Below, piece by piece: positions 34,056 through 44,878 of a DNA stretch of 64,000 bases; positions within the stretch are counted from its first letter, which is position 1, and each line of letters starts with the position of its first letter. The notes beneath the pieces were generated by a model. It was not told where the DNA came from, ran no database searches, and worked only from the letters and a program-made list of their open reading frames with translations. A program made the translations under genes and the position numbers. The DNA is from Proteles cristata cristata (Eukaryota > Chordata > Mammalia > Carnivora > Hyaenidae), in contig JAESUZ010004921.1 in NCBI GenBank assembly GCA_017311185.1, forward strand, positions 186,001 to 250,000, read 5' to 3'.

Positions 34056-34449
34056 AGAAGTAAGGAGCTCCGTACTTGCACTCGCGCCCATACATCACAC
34101 AGAAAAGATCTGAAGCCATTGGAAACCTTACAAAACCTGAGAGACTTGGAGAAAAAGGACGCAGAATCCACTGAGAAAGCCTTCTAACGTGAGTGAGAAC
34201 CGGGGAAGGTTAAATCGGGCCGGGATCGGAGCCTCCAGGGTGGGAGGCGATCCCCCTCTACCCTCTACGGGGAGTGAGAGGGGAAAAGGGGAGAGTCCGA
34301 GACAGAAAAATCTCCGCTCGGTGCATAGAAAGACCGTACTTGCCAAATATCTGCACACCAGGTCCCCTCGCGCCAACTGGTCCTGGGGGAGGCTGAGCAC
34401 ACAAACTGCTTCTTTGTGCCGCTCCTGGAGGTGGGGTTTTAAAGCGGAG

Positions 34450-34839
34450 CGGGTGCGCCTGCCGCCATTGTAGCTCCAGGGCGGCTGGGATCCCTGAAAG
34501 AGACGCGCAGACACCGGGCATCCGCGCTCCTGGCTGGCTGGAACTTGAGAGGGAAGGCAAAAAGCTAAAAACTGGAAATTTGCCTGTGAGTTTGTGTTTC
34601 GGGTGACGAGCCATAGAGAGACCCGGTTTTCCTCACTCCAGCGGCGGCGCGCTTGCCGCCATTGTAGCTCCAGGGCGGCTGGGACCCCTGAAGGAGACGC
34701 GCAGACACCAGGCGTCCGCGCTCCTGGCTGGCTGGAACTCGAGAGGGAAGGCAAGGAGCTAAAAACTGGGAAATTTGCCTGTGAGTTCGTGTTTCGGGTG
34801 ACAAGCCATAGAGAGACCCGGTTTTCCTCACTCCAGCGG
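34450..34839 (+). repeat. Tandem duplication of a ~195-bp 5'UTR segment in LINE-1 copy B
   Basis: Two adjacent units (about 34450-34644 and 34645-34839) each contain GCCGCCATTGTAGCTCCAGG, CGCTCCTGGCTGGCTGGAAC, TTTCGGGTGAC and CCTCACTCCAGCGG. The spacing is 194-195 bp, with the one-base difference at a GG/GGG run. Copy A has this segment once. Confidence 0.93.
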
Positions 34840-36133
34840 GCTCAGGCTACGCGGACGCTGCAGGCAAGCCCCCGCGCATGCGCACCAGAGCCGACCAGAG
34901 AAGAAAGCAGCGATCCTGACTCCGCCCCCAGAGCTCAGCAGGGAGCCTGGAATTGCCCGAGGGGGTTGTCTGGGAAGCTGTGTCTAAGGCAACTTCAGCG
35001 GGGCGCAGACTGGGATTTGGAGATTGGAACTGGCCTGGGTTGAAGAGTGCAACCAACTTCGGCTGCGTCCCCGGAACGGGGAGTTGACACGCCAAAAAAA
35101 AAAAAAAAGCGAGCTGCAGCGCGGGGTTCAAGAAGGGACTGGAGCACCGTCACTCTCCTCCCCACAACCGCCAAGGCAGAACCCCCGCCTGAGGCATCGG
35201 ATCACGCCACGCCCATCCCTGCCTGAGAGGTGCCCTCCTCCCTTTTTTTTTTCTTTTTTCCTTTTTTTTCTTCTTCTTTTTTTTCCCCTTTCTTTTCTCT
35301 TTTTTTCTTCTTCTTTCTCTTTTCTCGCTTTTTTCCCCCAAACACTGACCTAATTAACTCTGGTTGCCAGCTTGCTTAAACAATCACAAGTCCATTCTGT
35401 AAATGTAAATTCTACACCTACCGACTTTTTCAGCTATTTCTCTCAGGAGTAATTAGACTATATAGTTTCTCTGGATAATTCCAGCATCCTTCTCTCACCT
35501 ATCCAACCACATTCTACCCTTTACCTCTTTGAAAAAAGTTTATTATCCCTTCTGCCTGTTCATTCTATTTCCAAATCTGCCTTGTCTCACCCTGCATTCT
35601 CTCTTTTTCTCTATGCTCTTCAACCAGCACTGCATACACACGGCTATTTAACTGTAGCTGGGAAATCCAGGTATATGCTTTAAACTGTTCTTTGTCCATC
35701 GGTTTTCTTCTTTTTTCCTTTTCTTTTCCCCTTTTTGACCCTTTTATGTATTTTATGCTCCCTATTCGCCCTCCTTCCTCCATCTTTTCTATTAACTTTT
35801 TCGTATTCCCTCTCACTTTGCATGTTAGTTGAATCAGCCTGTGCATTTGTGTGCTCCTGCTCCCTGTGTGTCTGTCTGTCTGTTTTCTTTTCCAGGGCTA
35901 CCTCAAGAAACAAGCTAGAGTACACAAGGTGAAGAGTCCCAAATATCACTACGAATAGGAAAATAAAATAACTAATGTCCCAACAAGAGTGACCGAGGGA
36001 TACCATTCAAAAAACAATCTCTGAAAGGATAGGCCCTGGAAAGTCAAAGAGTCTTCTTGGATATAGCAGCGCTCATAGAAACAGAGAGCACAACAGGTCT
36101 TTAAAACGAACAAGAGCCAGAAAGCTAACTAAA

Positions 36134-37027
36134 ATGACGAAACGAAAGAGCTCTCCTCCAAAGAAACTCCAAGAAGAAATGACAGCTAATGAACTGCTCA
36201 AAACAGATATCAGCAGCATAAGTGAACAAGATTTTAGAATAATAATGGTAAAATTAATAGCAGGGCTTGAAAAAAATATAGGGGACATCAAAGAAACTAT
36301 GGCTACAGACAGAATGGAAAATAAAAATAGGCATGAAGAATTAAAAAATGCGATAAATGAGATACATAATAAATTAGAGGCCTCCAATGCACGGATTGAA
36401 GAGGTAGAAAGGAGAATAAGTGATTTAGAAGACACCATTATAGAAAAACAAGAAGCTGACAAAAAAAGAGACAAACTGATCCAGGAACAGGAAAGAAGAA
36501 TTCGAGAGCTCAGCGACACAGTCAAACGCAACAATATCCATATCATAGGAATCCCAGAAGAGGAAGAGAGAGGGAAAGGTGCTGAAGGAGTCCTGGAACA
36601 AATTATAGCAGAGAACTTCCCCGACCTGGGGAAGGAAGTCAATGTGGAAATACAAGAGGCTCAGAGGACTCCTCTCAGACGTAACTTGAATTGATCTTCT
36701 GCACGACATATCATCGTAAAAATGGCAAAATACAAGGACAAAGAGAGAATTTTGAAAGCAGCTAGGGAGAAAAGGGCCCTCACATACAAAGGGAAACGCA
36801 TCAGAGTGGTGACAGACCTATCTACTGAAACGTGGCAGGCCAGAAAGGAATGGCAAGAGATCTTCAATGTGATGAACAGTAAAAATATGCAGCCAAGAAT
36901 CCTCTATCCAGCAAGCCTGTCATTCAAAATAGAAGGAGAGATAAAAACCTTTCCAAACAAACAGAAATTGAAAGAATTTGTCACCACGAAGCCAGCCCTA
37001 CAAGAAATCCTGAGGGGGATGCTCTGA
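36134..37027 (+). pseudogene. LINE-1 ORF1 (copy B), one in-frame stop
   Basis: Encodes the LINE-1 RNA-binding chaperone. The frame runs 297 codons from MTKRKSSPPKKLQ to the LRGML end without a frameshift, interrupted only by TGA at 36692-36694. At that codon copy A has CGA, so this is a single CpG-to-TpG transition. Domains in order: basic N-terminus, coiled coil (about residues 20-150, rich in E/K/I/L heptads), RNA-recognition fold (RNNIHIIGIPEEE), and the C-terminal domain with EILRGML. Premature termination would remove the C-terminal third, which is needed for RNA binding in studied LINE-1 proteins. The start is chosen at the first ATG of the open frame, aligned with copy A. Confidence 0.94.
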
Positions 37028-37073
37028 AGGAAAGGTTGCAAGGAACAAAGATTCCAGAGACACCACCACAAAC

Positions 37074-40000
37074 ATGAACCCTACAAAAGATACAAAGACT
37101 CTAAACCCACATATTTCAATAATAACACTGAATGTAAATGGGCTGAATGCTCCAATCAAAAGATATAGGGTAGCAGAATGGATTAAAAAACAAAATCCAT
37201 CTATATGCTGTCTACAAGAAACTCATTTTAGACGGGAAGATACCTTCAGATTAAAAGTAAGGGGATGGAGAAATATATATCATGCTACAGGAAATCAAAA
37301 GAAAGCCGGAGTAGCGATCCTTATATCAGACAAACTGGACTTTAAATTAAAGACAATCACAAGAGATGAAGAAGGGCACTCCATAATAATTACAGGGTCC
37401 ATCCATCAGGAAGAACTAACAATCATAAATGTCTACGCACCGAATATGGGAGCACCTAAATATATAAAACAATTAATCACAAACAGAAACAAGCTTATAG
37501 ATAAGAATGTGCTAATAGCAGGGGACTTTAATACTCCGCTTACAGCAATGGATAGGTCAACCAGACAGAAAATCACTAAAGAAATAATGGACTTGAAAGA
37601 TACATTGGACCAGATGGACCTGACGGATATATTTAGAACTTTACATCCTGAGGCCAGGGAATTTACTTTCTTCTCAAGTGCACATGGCACATTCTCCAAG
37701 ATAGATCACATACTGGGACATAAAGCAGCCCTCAATAAATATAAAAGAATAGAGATCCTACCATGCACACTGTCAGATCACAATGCTTTGAAACTTGAAA
37801 TCAATTACAGGAAGAAGTCTGGAAAACTTCCAAAAACATGGAGGTTAAAGAACACCCTTCTAAAGAATGAATGGGCCAATCAGGCAATTAGAGATGAAAT
37901 TAAAAAATATATGGAAACAAATGAAAATGAAAACACAACAATTCAAAATCTATGGGATGCGGCAAAGGCAGTGCTAAGAGGAAAGTACATTGCTCTCCAG
38001 GCCTATTTCAAGAGATTAGAAAAAGCGCAAGTCCAAAATCTAACAGCTCACCTAAAGGAACTAGAGGCAGAGCAACAAGAACGCCCTAAACCCAGTAGAA
38101 GAAGAGAAATAGTAAAAATTAGAGCAGAAATAAACAACATCGAGACCAAAGAAACAATTGAACAGATCAATGAAACCAAGAGTTGGTTTTTTGAAAAAGT
38201 AAACAAAATTGACAAACCTCTAGCCAGACTTATCCAAAAGAAAAGAGAGAGCACCCAAATAGACAAAATTATGAATGAAAATGGACTTATTACAACCAAC
38301 CCCTCAGAAATACAAGCAATTATCAGGGAATACTATGAAAAATTATATGCCAATAAATTGGACAACTTAGAAGAAATGGACAAATTCCTAAACACACACT
38401 CACTACCAAAATTCACACGGGAAGAAATAGAAAACCTGAACAGACCCATAACAAGTGAAGAAATTGAATCAGTGATCAAAAATCTCCCAACAAATAAGAG
38501 CCCTGGACCTGATGGCTTCCCTGGGGAATTCTACCAGACATTTAAAACAGAATTAATCCCAATTCTTCTCAAGTTATTCCAAAAAATAGAAAGCGAAGGA
38601 AAACTCCCGGACTCATTTTATGAAGCCAGCATCACACTGATTCCCAAGCCAGACAGAGATCCAGCAAAAAAAGAGAACTACAGGCCAATATCCTTAATGA
38701 ATACGGATGCAAAAATTCTCAACAAGATCCTTGCAAATCGAATCCAGCAGCATATAAAAGAATCATCCACCAAGATCAAGTGGGATTCATTCCTGGGTTA
38801 CAGGGCTGGTTCAACATTCGCAAATCAATCAATGTGATACATCATATTAATAAAAGAAAATATAAAAACCATATGATCCTGTCAATAGATGCAGAAAAAG
38901 CATTTGACAAAATACAGCATCCCTTCTTAATAAAGACTCTCGAGAAAGTTGGGATAGAAGGAACCTACTTAAACATCATCAAAGCCATCTATGAGAAGCC
39001 TTCAGCTAACATCATCCTCAACGGGGAAAAACTCAGAGCTTTCCCCCTGAGATCAGGAACACGACAGGGATGCCCACTCTCACCACTGCTGTTTAACATA
39101 GTGCTGGAAGTCCTAGCATCAGCCATCAGACACCAAAAGGAAATCAAAGGCATCAGAATTGGCAAAGAGGAAGTCAAACTTTCACTCTTCGCAGATGACA
39201 TGATACTCTACATAGAAAACCCGACAGACTCCACCAGAAGCCTACTAGAACTGATCCAAGAATTCAGCCAAGTTGCAGGGTACAAAATCAACGTACAGAA
39301 ATCGGTTGCATTTTTATACACCAACAATGAAGCAACAGAAAGAGAAATCAAGAAACTGATCCCATTCACAATTGCACAAAAAACCATAAAATACCTCGGA
39401 ATAAACCTAACCAAGGATACAAGAGATCTGTATGATGAAAACTATAGAAAACTTATGAAGGAAATTGAAGAAGACACAAAGAAATGGAAAAACATTCCAT
39501 GCTCATGGATAGGAAGAATAAATATAGTTAAGATGTCATTACTACCTAAGGCACTCTACACATTCAATGCAATTCCAATCAAAATTGCACCAGCATACTT
39601 CTCAAAACTAGAACAAACTATCCAAAACTTTGTATGGAACCACAAAAGACCCCGAATAGCCAAAGTAATCCTGAAAAATAAAACCAAAACGGGAGGGATC
39701 ACCATCCCAGACTTTAGCCTCTACTACAAAGCTGTCATCATCAAGACAGTATGGTATTGGCACAAAAACAGACACATAGACCAATGGAACAGAATTGAGA
39801 ACTCAGAAGTGGACCCAAAAGTATACAGCCAACTAATCTTTGACAAAGCAGGAAAGAATATCCAATGGAAAAAAGACAGCCTTTTTAACAGATGGTGTTG
39901 GGAGAACTGGACAGCAACATGCAGAAGAATGAAACTAGATCATTTTCTCACACCATGCACAAAAATAAACTCAAAATGGATAAAGGACCTGAACGTGAGA

Positions 40001-40927
40001 CAGGAAACTATCAAAACCCTAGAAGAGAAAGCAGGAAACAACCTCCTTGACCTCCACCGCAGCAACTTCTTACTTGACACATCCCCAAAAGCAAGGGAAT
40101 TAAGAGCAAAAATAAACTGTTGGGACCTCCTCAAGATTAAAAGCTTCTGCACAGCCAAGGAAACAACCCAGAAAATTAATAGGCAACCAACGGAATGGGA
40201 AAAGATAGTTGCAAATGACATATCAGATAAAGGGTTGATATCCAGAATCTACAAGGAACTCACCAAACTACACGCCCGAAAAACAAACAACCCAGTGAAG
40301 AAATGGGCAGAAGATATGAACAGACACTTCTCCAAAGAGGACATCCAGATGGCCAACAGACACATGAAACGATGCTCAGCATCGCTCCTCATCAGGGAAA
40401 TACAAATCAAAAGCACACTGAGATACCACCTCACGCCAGTCAGAGTGGCTAAAATGAGCAAATCAGAGAACTCTAGATGCTGGCGAGGATGTGGAGAAAC
40501 GGGCACCCTCCTACACTGTTGGTGGGAATGTAAACTGGTACAGCCCCTCTGGAAAACAGTGTGGAGGTTCCTAAGGAAACTAACAATAGAACTCCCCTAT
40601 GACCCAGCAATAGCACTGCTAGGAATTTACCCAAGGGATACAGAAATGCTGATGCATAGGAGCACATGTACCCCAATGTTCATAGCAGCACTCTCCACAA
40701 TAGCTAAAACCTGGAAAGAGCCTAAGTGTCCATCAACAGATGACTGGATCAAGAAGATGTGGTTTATCTATACCATGGAATACTACATGGCAATGAGAAA
40801 CAATGAAATCTGGCCATGTGTAGCAACATGGATGGACCTTGAGGGTGTTATGCTGAGCGAAATAAGTCAGGCAGAGAAAGACAAATATCATATGTGTGCA
40901 CGTATAGGAGGATTAGGAGGAGCTTAA
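37074..40927 (+). pseudogene. LINE-1 ORF2 (copy B), one single-base frameshift
   Basis: Encodes the endonuclease/reverse transcriptase that performs target-primed reverse transcription. Two open frames join end to end: 37074-38837 and 38780-40927. The first holds the endonuclease (N22 in NVNGLN, E49 in [20 protein letters not shown]) and the start of the reverse transcriptase ([14 protein letters not shown]). The second holds [28 protein letters not shown] at 39188-39199, and the cysteine-rich end (CWRGCGETG ... HCWWEC). The break is one missing A: the run at 38756-38759 has four A, while copy A has five at the matching place (29967-29971). Overall length corresponds to about 1,284 codons, the usual ORF2 size. 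Confidence 0.95.
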
Positions 40928-41138
40928 CAGAGGACCAAGGGGGAGAAGAAGGGCGGAAATGGTGGGGGAAAGGGGGAGAGGCAAACCATGAGAGACTCTT
41001 GAATGCTGACAAAAACTGAGGACTGGTGGATGTGGGGGGGAGGAGGGGTGGGCATGGAGGAGGGCACTTGTGGGGATGAGCACTGGGTGTTATGTGGAAA
41101 CTAATTTGACAATAAACTATTTGCAAAAAAAAAAAAAA
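40928..41138 (+). other. LINE-1 copy B 3'UTR and first poly(A)
   Basis: Purine-rich 3'UTR with a G-rich tract at 41033-41064, AATAAA at 41111-41116 and the first A run at 41125-41138. Confidence 0.9.
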
Positions 41139-41215
41139 TCTATAGATGGTTAACTGGGGATCAAAAAAAAAAAAAAAAGAATAAAGTATCTCAGAAAGCT
41201 TAAAAAAAAAAAAAT
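41139..41215 (+). other. Two foreign segments with separate poly(A) runs (probable serial 3' transductions)
   Basis: After the first A run come TCTATAGATGGTTAACTGGG plus four bases (41139-41162), a second A run (41163-41178), then GAATAAAGTATCTCAGAAAG plus three bases (41179-41201) and a third A run (41202-41214). All lie inside the target duplication, so they arrived with the element. The second segment has its own AATAAA (41180-41185) about 16 bases before the third A run, as expected of a downstream polyadenylation signal used in read-through transcription. Confidence 0.85.
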
Positions 41216-41230
41216 AACAGATGCAGTAAG

Positions 41231-42484
41231 AGGTATACTTGTTGACTGCTAAGATGAATCCAATACTGTCCCAGATTCCCACAAAGCCACTGGGGCAGTT
41301 CTTTTAAGAGAGAACGGTCCCACTCCTTTTGAGTTTTACTCCTGGGTTTTAAAACATTCTTATCGTCTTGTCTTCCAGAAGCAAGTCCAGAAGATGATTT
41401 GATATTGGGAAGGATAATCCTCTTCAATACATGGAAATGAGATTGTTGTACCCCATTCCCCAGGTAACTGGTGGATTTAGCATTTACATCACAAAAGATG
41501 CTACAAGGTGTTCCTAAAGCAGAGAAACCTAATTGATATTTCACAGCTACTTCTCCTAAAAATCCAAATTCTATCAACTAGAGACTGCCCTCCAGAAACT
41601 CTTTGAAAGGTACCTGAGTTACTTGGCTCCTGTATCTGGACAAAACAGCAAAACCACTCAGGAATAGGTAGATTTTATCAGTCATGAAATGATGTATTTT
41701 ATCAAGAGAAATACATGTGCTTTACTTTCATCAATCATAGAAGAGTATCTGGCACAAAGTATTGCTCAAAATTTAAATAAATCCATTTATAACAACAGCT
41801 CTTATGATCAGTTAAGATACAGAGCTTTTATTTAGAAAGGTATTTTTAGCTTCAAATGTCTAGTCCAAGAGTAATATAAATTTGGATCATAAATTAGCAT
41901 TTAGTATACTCAGGAGCTTTCCTATATATAATACATACACAAAACTTCAAAAAAAATTCTAAGAGGTTGTCTGAATATGTCAGTAATCAAAATAAATATA
42001 AATATATTAAACTCACCTACAAATGATAGAGATAGGGTTTTCATTTACAACAACATGTTAAAGTAAAATGGAAAGATTGCCTCCTTCAAAGCACTGAATA
42101 TGCTTTTAAAAATATAACTACCATTAATTAATTAAAATTCCTACTATAATACAAAATTAGGGGAAATTCACAGAGAAAAGAGAAAATAGAAACCAAGATA
42201 ATAACATAATAATAATACACTTTATACTTTCTTGGGTATATTTATTAGCCTTAATAGCTATAGTTTTGAGCTTGAGCCATGCTTTAGCCAAAGAGGGAGG
42301 TGGTGAATACAGCTTTTAGAGGAATGATCTCAGTGGTAGAAATTGCAAACAAGGCCAAAATAGAATGCAAGTTACAATGGGACAGGAGTTAAAGCATTAG
42401 GTCTACAAGGAAGTGGGAACTGAGGTATACAAACAAAGCTGCAACTCTTAAAGAGCTATAGCTTCTGTTAAAGAGTAGAAGAGA
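41231..42484. other. Non-genic stretch
   Basis: No exon or named repeat. The antisense open frame near 41200-41577 includes translated A/T runs of the LINE-1 tail and is not supported. A segment of about 67 bp at 42309-42375 has a diverged partner at 44021-44089. Confidence 0.45.
42309..42375. repeat. Diverged local duplicate, unit 1
   Basis: ACAGCTTTTAGAGGAATGAT ... GGCCAAAATAGAATGCAA recurs at 44021-44089 in the same orientation with about 8 differences and a one-base gap. Confidence 0.7.
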
Positions 42485-42686
42485 GGGACATCTAGATGGC
42501 TCAGTGGGTTAAGAGTCCCGCACTTGATTTCAGCTCAGGTCATGATCTCATAGTTCATGGGTTCGAGCCCCACATTGGGCTCCGCACTGACAGTGTGACT
42601 CCCTCTCTCTCTATACCCCTCCCCCACCAAATTATGCATGCTTGCTCTCTCTTTCTCACAAAAACAAATAAGTAAACATTTAAAAA
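42485..42686 (+). mobile_element. SINEC-type SINE (older copy)
   Basis: Head GGGACATCTAGATGGCTCAG, B box GGTTCGAGCCCC retained, shortened middle (the GAGCCTGGAGCCTG block is missing), CT-rich body, A-rich tail. Target duplication not clear. Confidence 0.85.
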
Positions 42687-42999
42687 ATGGACAAAATAAA
42701 ATCTATCCTGCAAATGAAATGTCTAAGCCTTAGCTTGAATTCTGGGTAGAAAATGAACAACATTTTAACAAGTTTTCCTTGAGAACTTTAACTTCAGGCC
42801 TGCCCTCACATTAATTTTAAGATAGCATTTAGATTAACTTTTTGACATGGAAAGTTAGTATAAAAGTGGTGTCTATCTTGGTCAGCTGGAAACATCAAAT
42901 ATACAACTTTCTAGAAGTATTCTCACAGATAAAGCTTAACCCAAAATGAATTTACAAGCCAAAAGTATACAGTACAGTAGATAGCAATTTATTTTTATC
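42687..42999. other. Non-genic stretch, nothing recognised
   Basis: AT-rich DNA with no supported feature. Confidence 0.35.
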
Positions 43000-44190
43000 A
43001 AGAGTGATTAGTAATCACAGACAAAAGAGTAAAAATCCTGGAAATAGAAACCTCCTTAAACTGAAACTGATAATGGATGCTAAGCAAAATGAGGAAATAG
43101 CACACTTACCAGGGAAATTATAGAATTCCCCTTATAATCAAGACAAGATTTTTGTTGTCTGTTACCCCCAATATATCCACTGAAATCATAATCTAAGTGA
43201 TAAGCCCACAAATAGTAGTAAGAGGCATAAGGACCAGATAGATGGAAGCTGGATGAAACCTGTCATTCTTTACATATAAAACTCAAGAAATTTGTTTTAG
43301 AATTTATGATAGAAATCAAGTTTACCAGATACAAATACAAGTAGTGGTCTCATATTCTTGCCATCACCAATCAAAATTGAAAAGAAAATTAAAATTAATT
43401 AAAAAATTGTAAAAGGCGTACAAGAACCATAAGGTACTTAGAAATAAATGTGTCAAAATACATGGCAAAACTATGAAATAACCATAAACTCTTTGAAAGA
43501 TATAAAGTAAAATTTAACTTGAATAAGTAGAAAGATAAATGATGTTTCCATATTATAATATATATTATAAAGATAACAAATATTTCCAATTTAATACAAC
43601 TCTAACCAAAGTTTCAAGAGATAATCTTACAGAACTTGACAAATTAATTCTTAAAGTGTCTTGGAATGCATTGTGCTGAAAACTCTTAAAAATAAGATGG
43701 AGAAAGAAATTGCCTTGCCATAAACGAAGAATATTTATAACAGTGATGGCAATGAAAATTACGTATAATGTACAGGAATAAACCATTCTATCGAGGTAGC
43801 AAACTGGAGAGCACAAAAATAGATCTACATCTCAAAGGGATCTTTATAGAAGTCAGAGGTGGCATATCACTACAAGTCACTGAGAGAAAGGGATTTGCTT
43901 TGTAGTTGGTAACATTAAGAAATTTAGGTATTTATCAAAAAGTTAAATCTATTCCTCACATCATACAGAAGTTAAATCCAGGTATTTTAAAATATGACCA
44001 AAGGGGTAAAAAAAAATATCACAGCATTTAGAGGAATGATCCTAGTGGTAGAACATTGCAAATGAGGCCAAAATAGCATGCAAATTATTGAAAGGGAAAG
44101 GGAAAGATAGATATAAACAATATTAGAATAAAAACCTTTAAAAAATAACAAAATATAAAGTAAACTGGCAAGCTTCAAACAAATATACAA
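43000..44190 (+). pseudogene. Ancient LINE-1 ORF2 remnant
   Basis: Collinear with the reverse transcriptase half of ORF2 at low identity: AGTAAGAGGCATAAGGACCAG, AGGTACTTAGAAATAAATGTG, CTTGACAAATTAATTCTTAAAG and AATCTATTCCTCACATCATAC each fall where the matching ORF2 blocks belong. Stops and frameshifts are everywhere. The antisense open frames in this stretch are chance. Confidence 0.55.
44021..44089. repeat. Diverged local duplicate, unit 2
   Basis: Partner of 42309-42375, lying inside the ancient LINE-1 remnant. It may be LINE-1-derived or a small local duplication. Confidence 0.65.
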
Positions 44191-44355
44191 GGAAGACAAA
44201 TAGTCTTTTCACCCTTGGATTTCTCGGAGTAGGTCTGTAAAGTTATCAGGAATTTGGATGACCAAGAAAAGAAAAGAATGGAAGAGATGTGGGCTCTTCC
44301 TGATGTTGCCCAGCTGCTGATTTAAGTGATCTTGGAGACTCATTGTCATGGACTT
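44191..44355. other. Short non-genic spacer
   Basis: No supported feature; the antisense open frame here is short and has no recognised domain. Confidence 0.35.
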
Positions 44356-44878
44356 GAGTGATACATTGTTTCCGATGGCTGTTGTAACAAATGACCACAA
44401 ACTTGGTGGTGTAACAGGACAAATGTTTATTATTGTATAGTTCTGGAAGTCAGAAGTCCAAAATGGGTCTCAGTGGACTAAAACTGAAGTGTTGTCAAAG
44501 CTACCTTGCTTTCTGAAGATTCAGGGAGATTAATCCATGTCTTTACCCTCTCCAGTTTCCATAAATGGACCACATTCTTTGCCTGTAGCCTTGTTTCACC
44601 TTCAAAGTCAGCATCACCCCATGTTGATATCCACTTCCAGTTTTACTTCTTCTTAATCCCGATTCTCTAGCTTTCCTCTTTTGCTTAAAAGAATCCCTGC
44701 AATAGAATTGGACCCACCTGGATAACCCTGACTAATCTCATCTCAAGGTCAGTTGATCAGCAACCTTAATTCTATCTTCAACCTTAACTTCCTTTGGCCA
44801 TGTCAATTGCACATTTGCAAGTTTTTAGGATGAGAACAGAGATATCTTTGGGGAGCCATTAAGTTGCCAACCACAAGC
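44356..44878 (+). mobile_element. Ancient mammalian interspersed repeat, name not assigned
   Basis: TGTTTCCGATGGCTGTTGTAAC, CACAAACTTGGTGG, GTTCTGGAAGTCAGAAGTCC, AAAATGGGTCTCAGTGG, GGACCCACCTGGATAACCC and the GGGGAGCCATTAAGTTGCCAACC end reproduce the known order of a widespread old mammalian repeat. A second, more decayed member lies at 48886-49315. Confidence 0.6.

Larger units (their letters stand above)
34036..36133 (+). promoter_or_regulatory. LINE-1 copy B 5'UTR (internal promoter region)
   Basis: GC-rich and CpG-rich in the first kilobase, then a pyrimidine tract and AT-richer sequence to the ORF1 start. It is longer than the 5'UTR of copy A mainly because a segment of about 195 bp is present twice (34450-34839). 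A long antisense open frame (34128-34754) crosses this region and is most likely a by-product of the GC content. Confidence 0.8.
34036..41215 (+). mobile_element. Full-length LINE-1, copy B (near intact, with 3' transduction-like tail)
   Basis: About 7.2 kb, same orientation as copy A and 1.65 kb downstream of it. A perfect 15-bp target duplication AACAGATGCAGTAAG flanks it (34021-34035, 41216-41230). Layout: 5'UTR with a duplicated segment, ORF1 (one stop), ORF2 (one single-base frameshift), 3'UTR, AATAAA, then three poly(A) runs separated by two foreign segments. The perfect flanking repeat and nearly intact frames indicate a recent insertion, younger than copy A. Confidence 0.97.
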
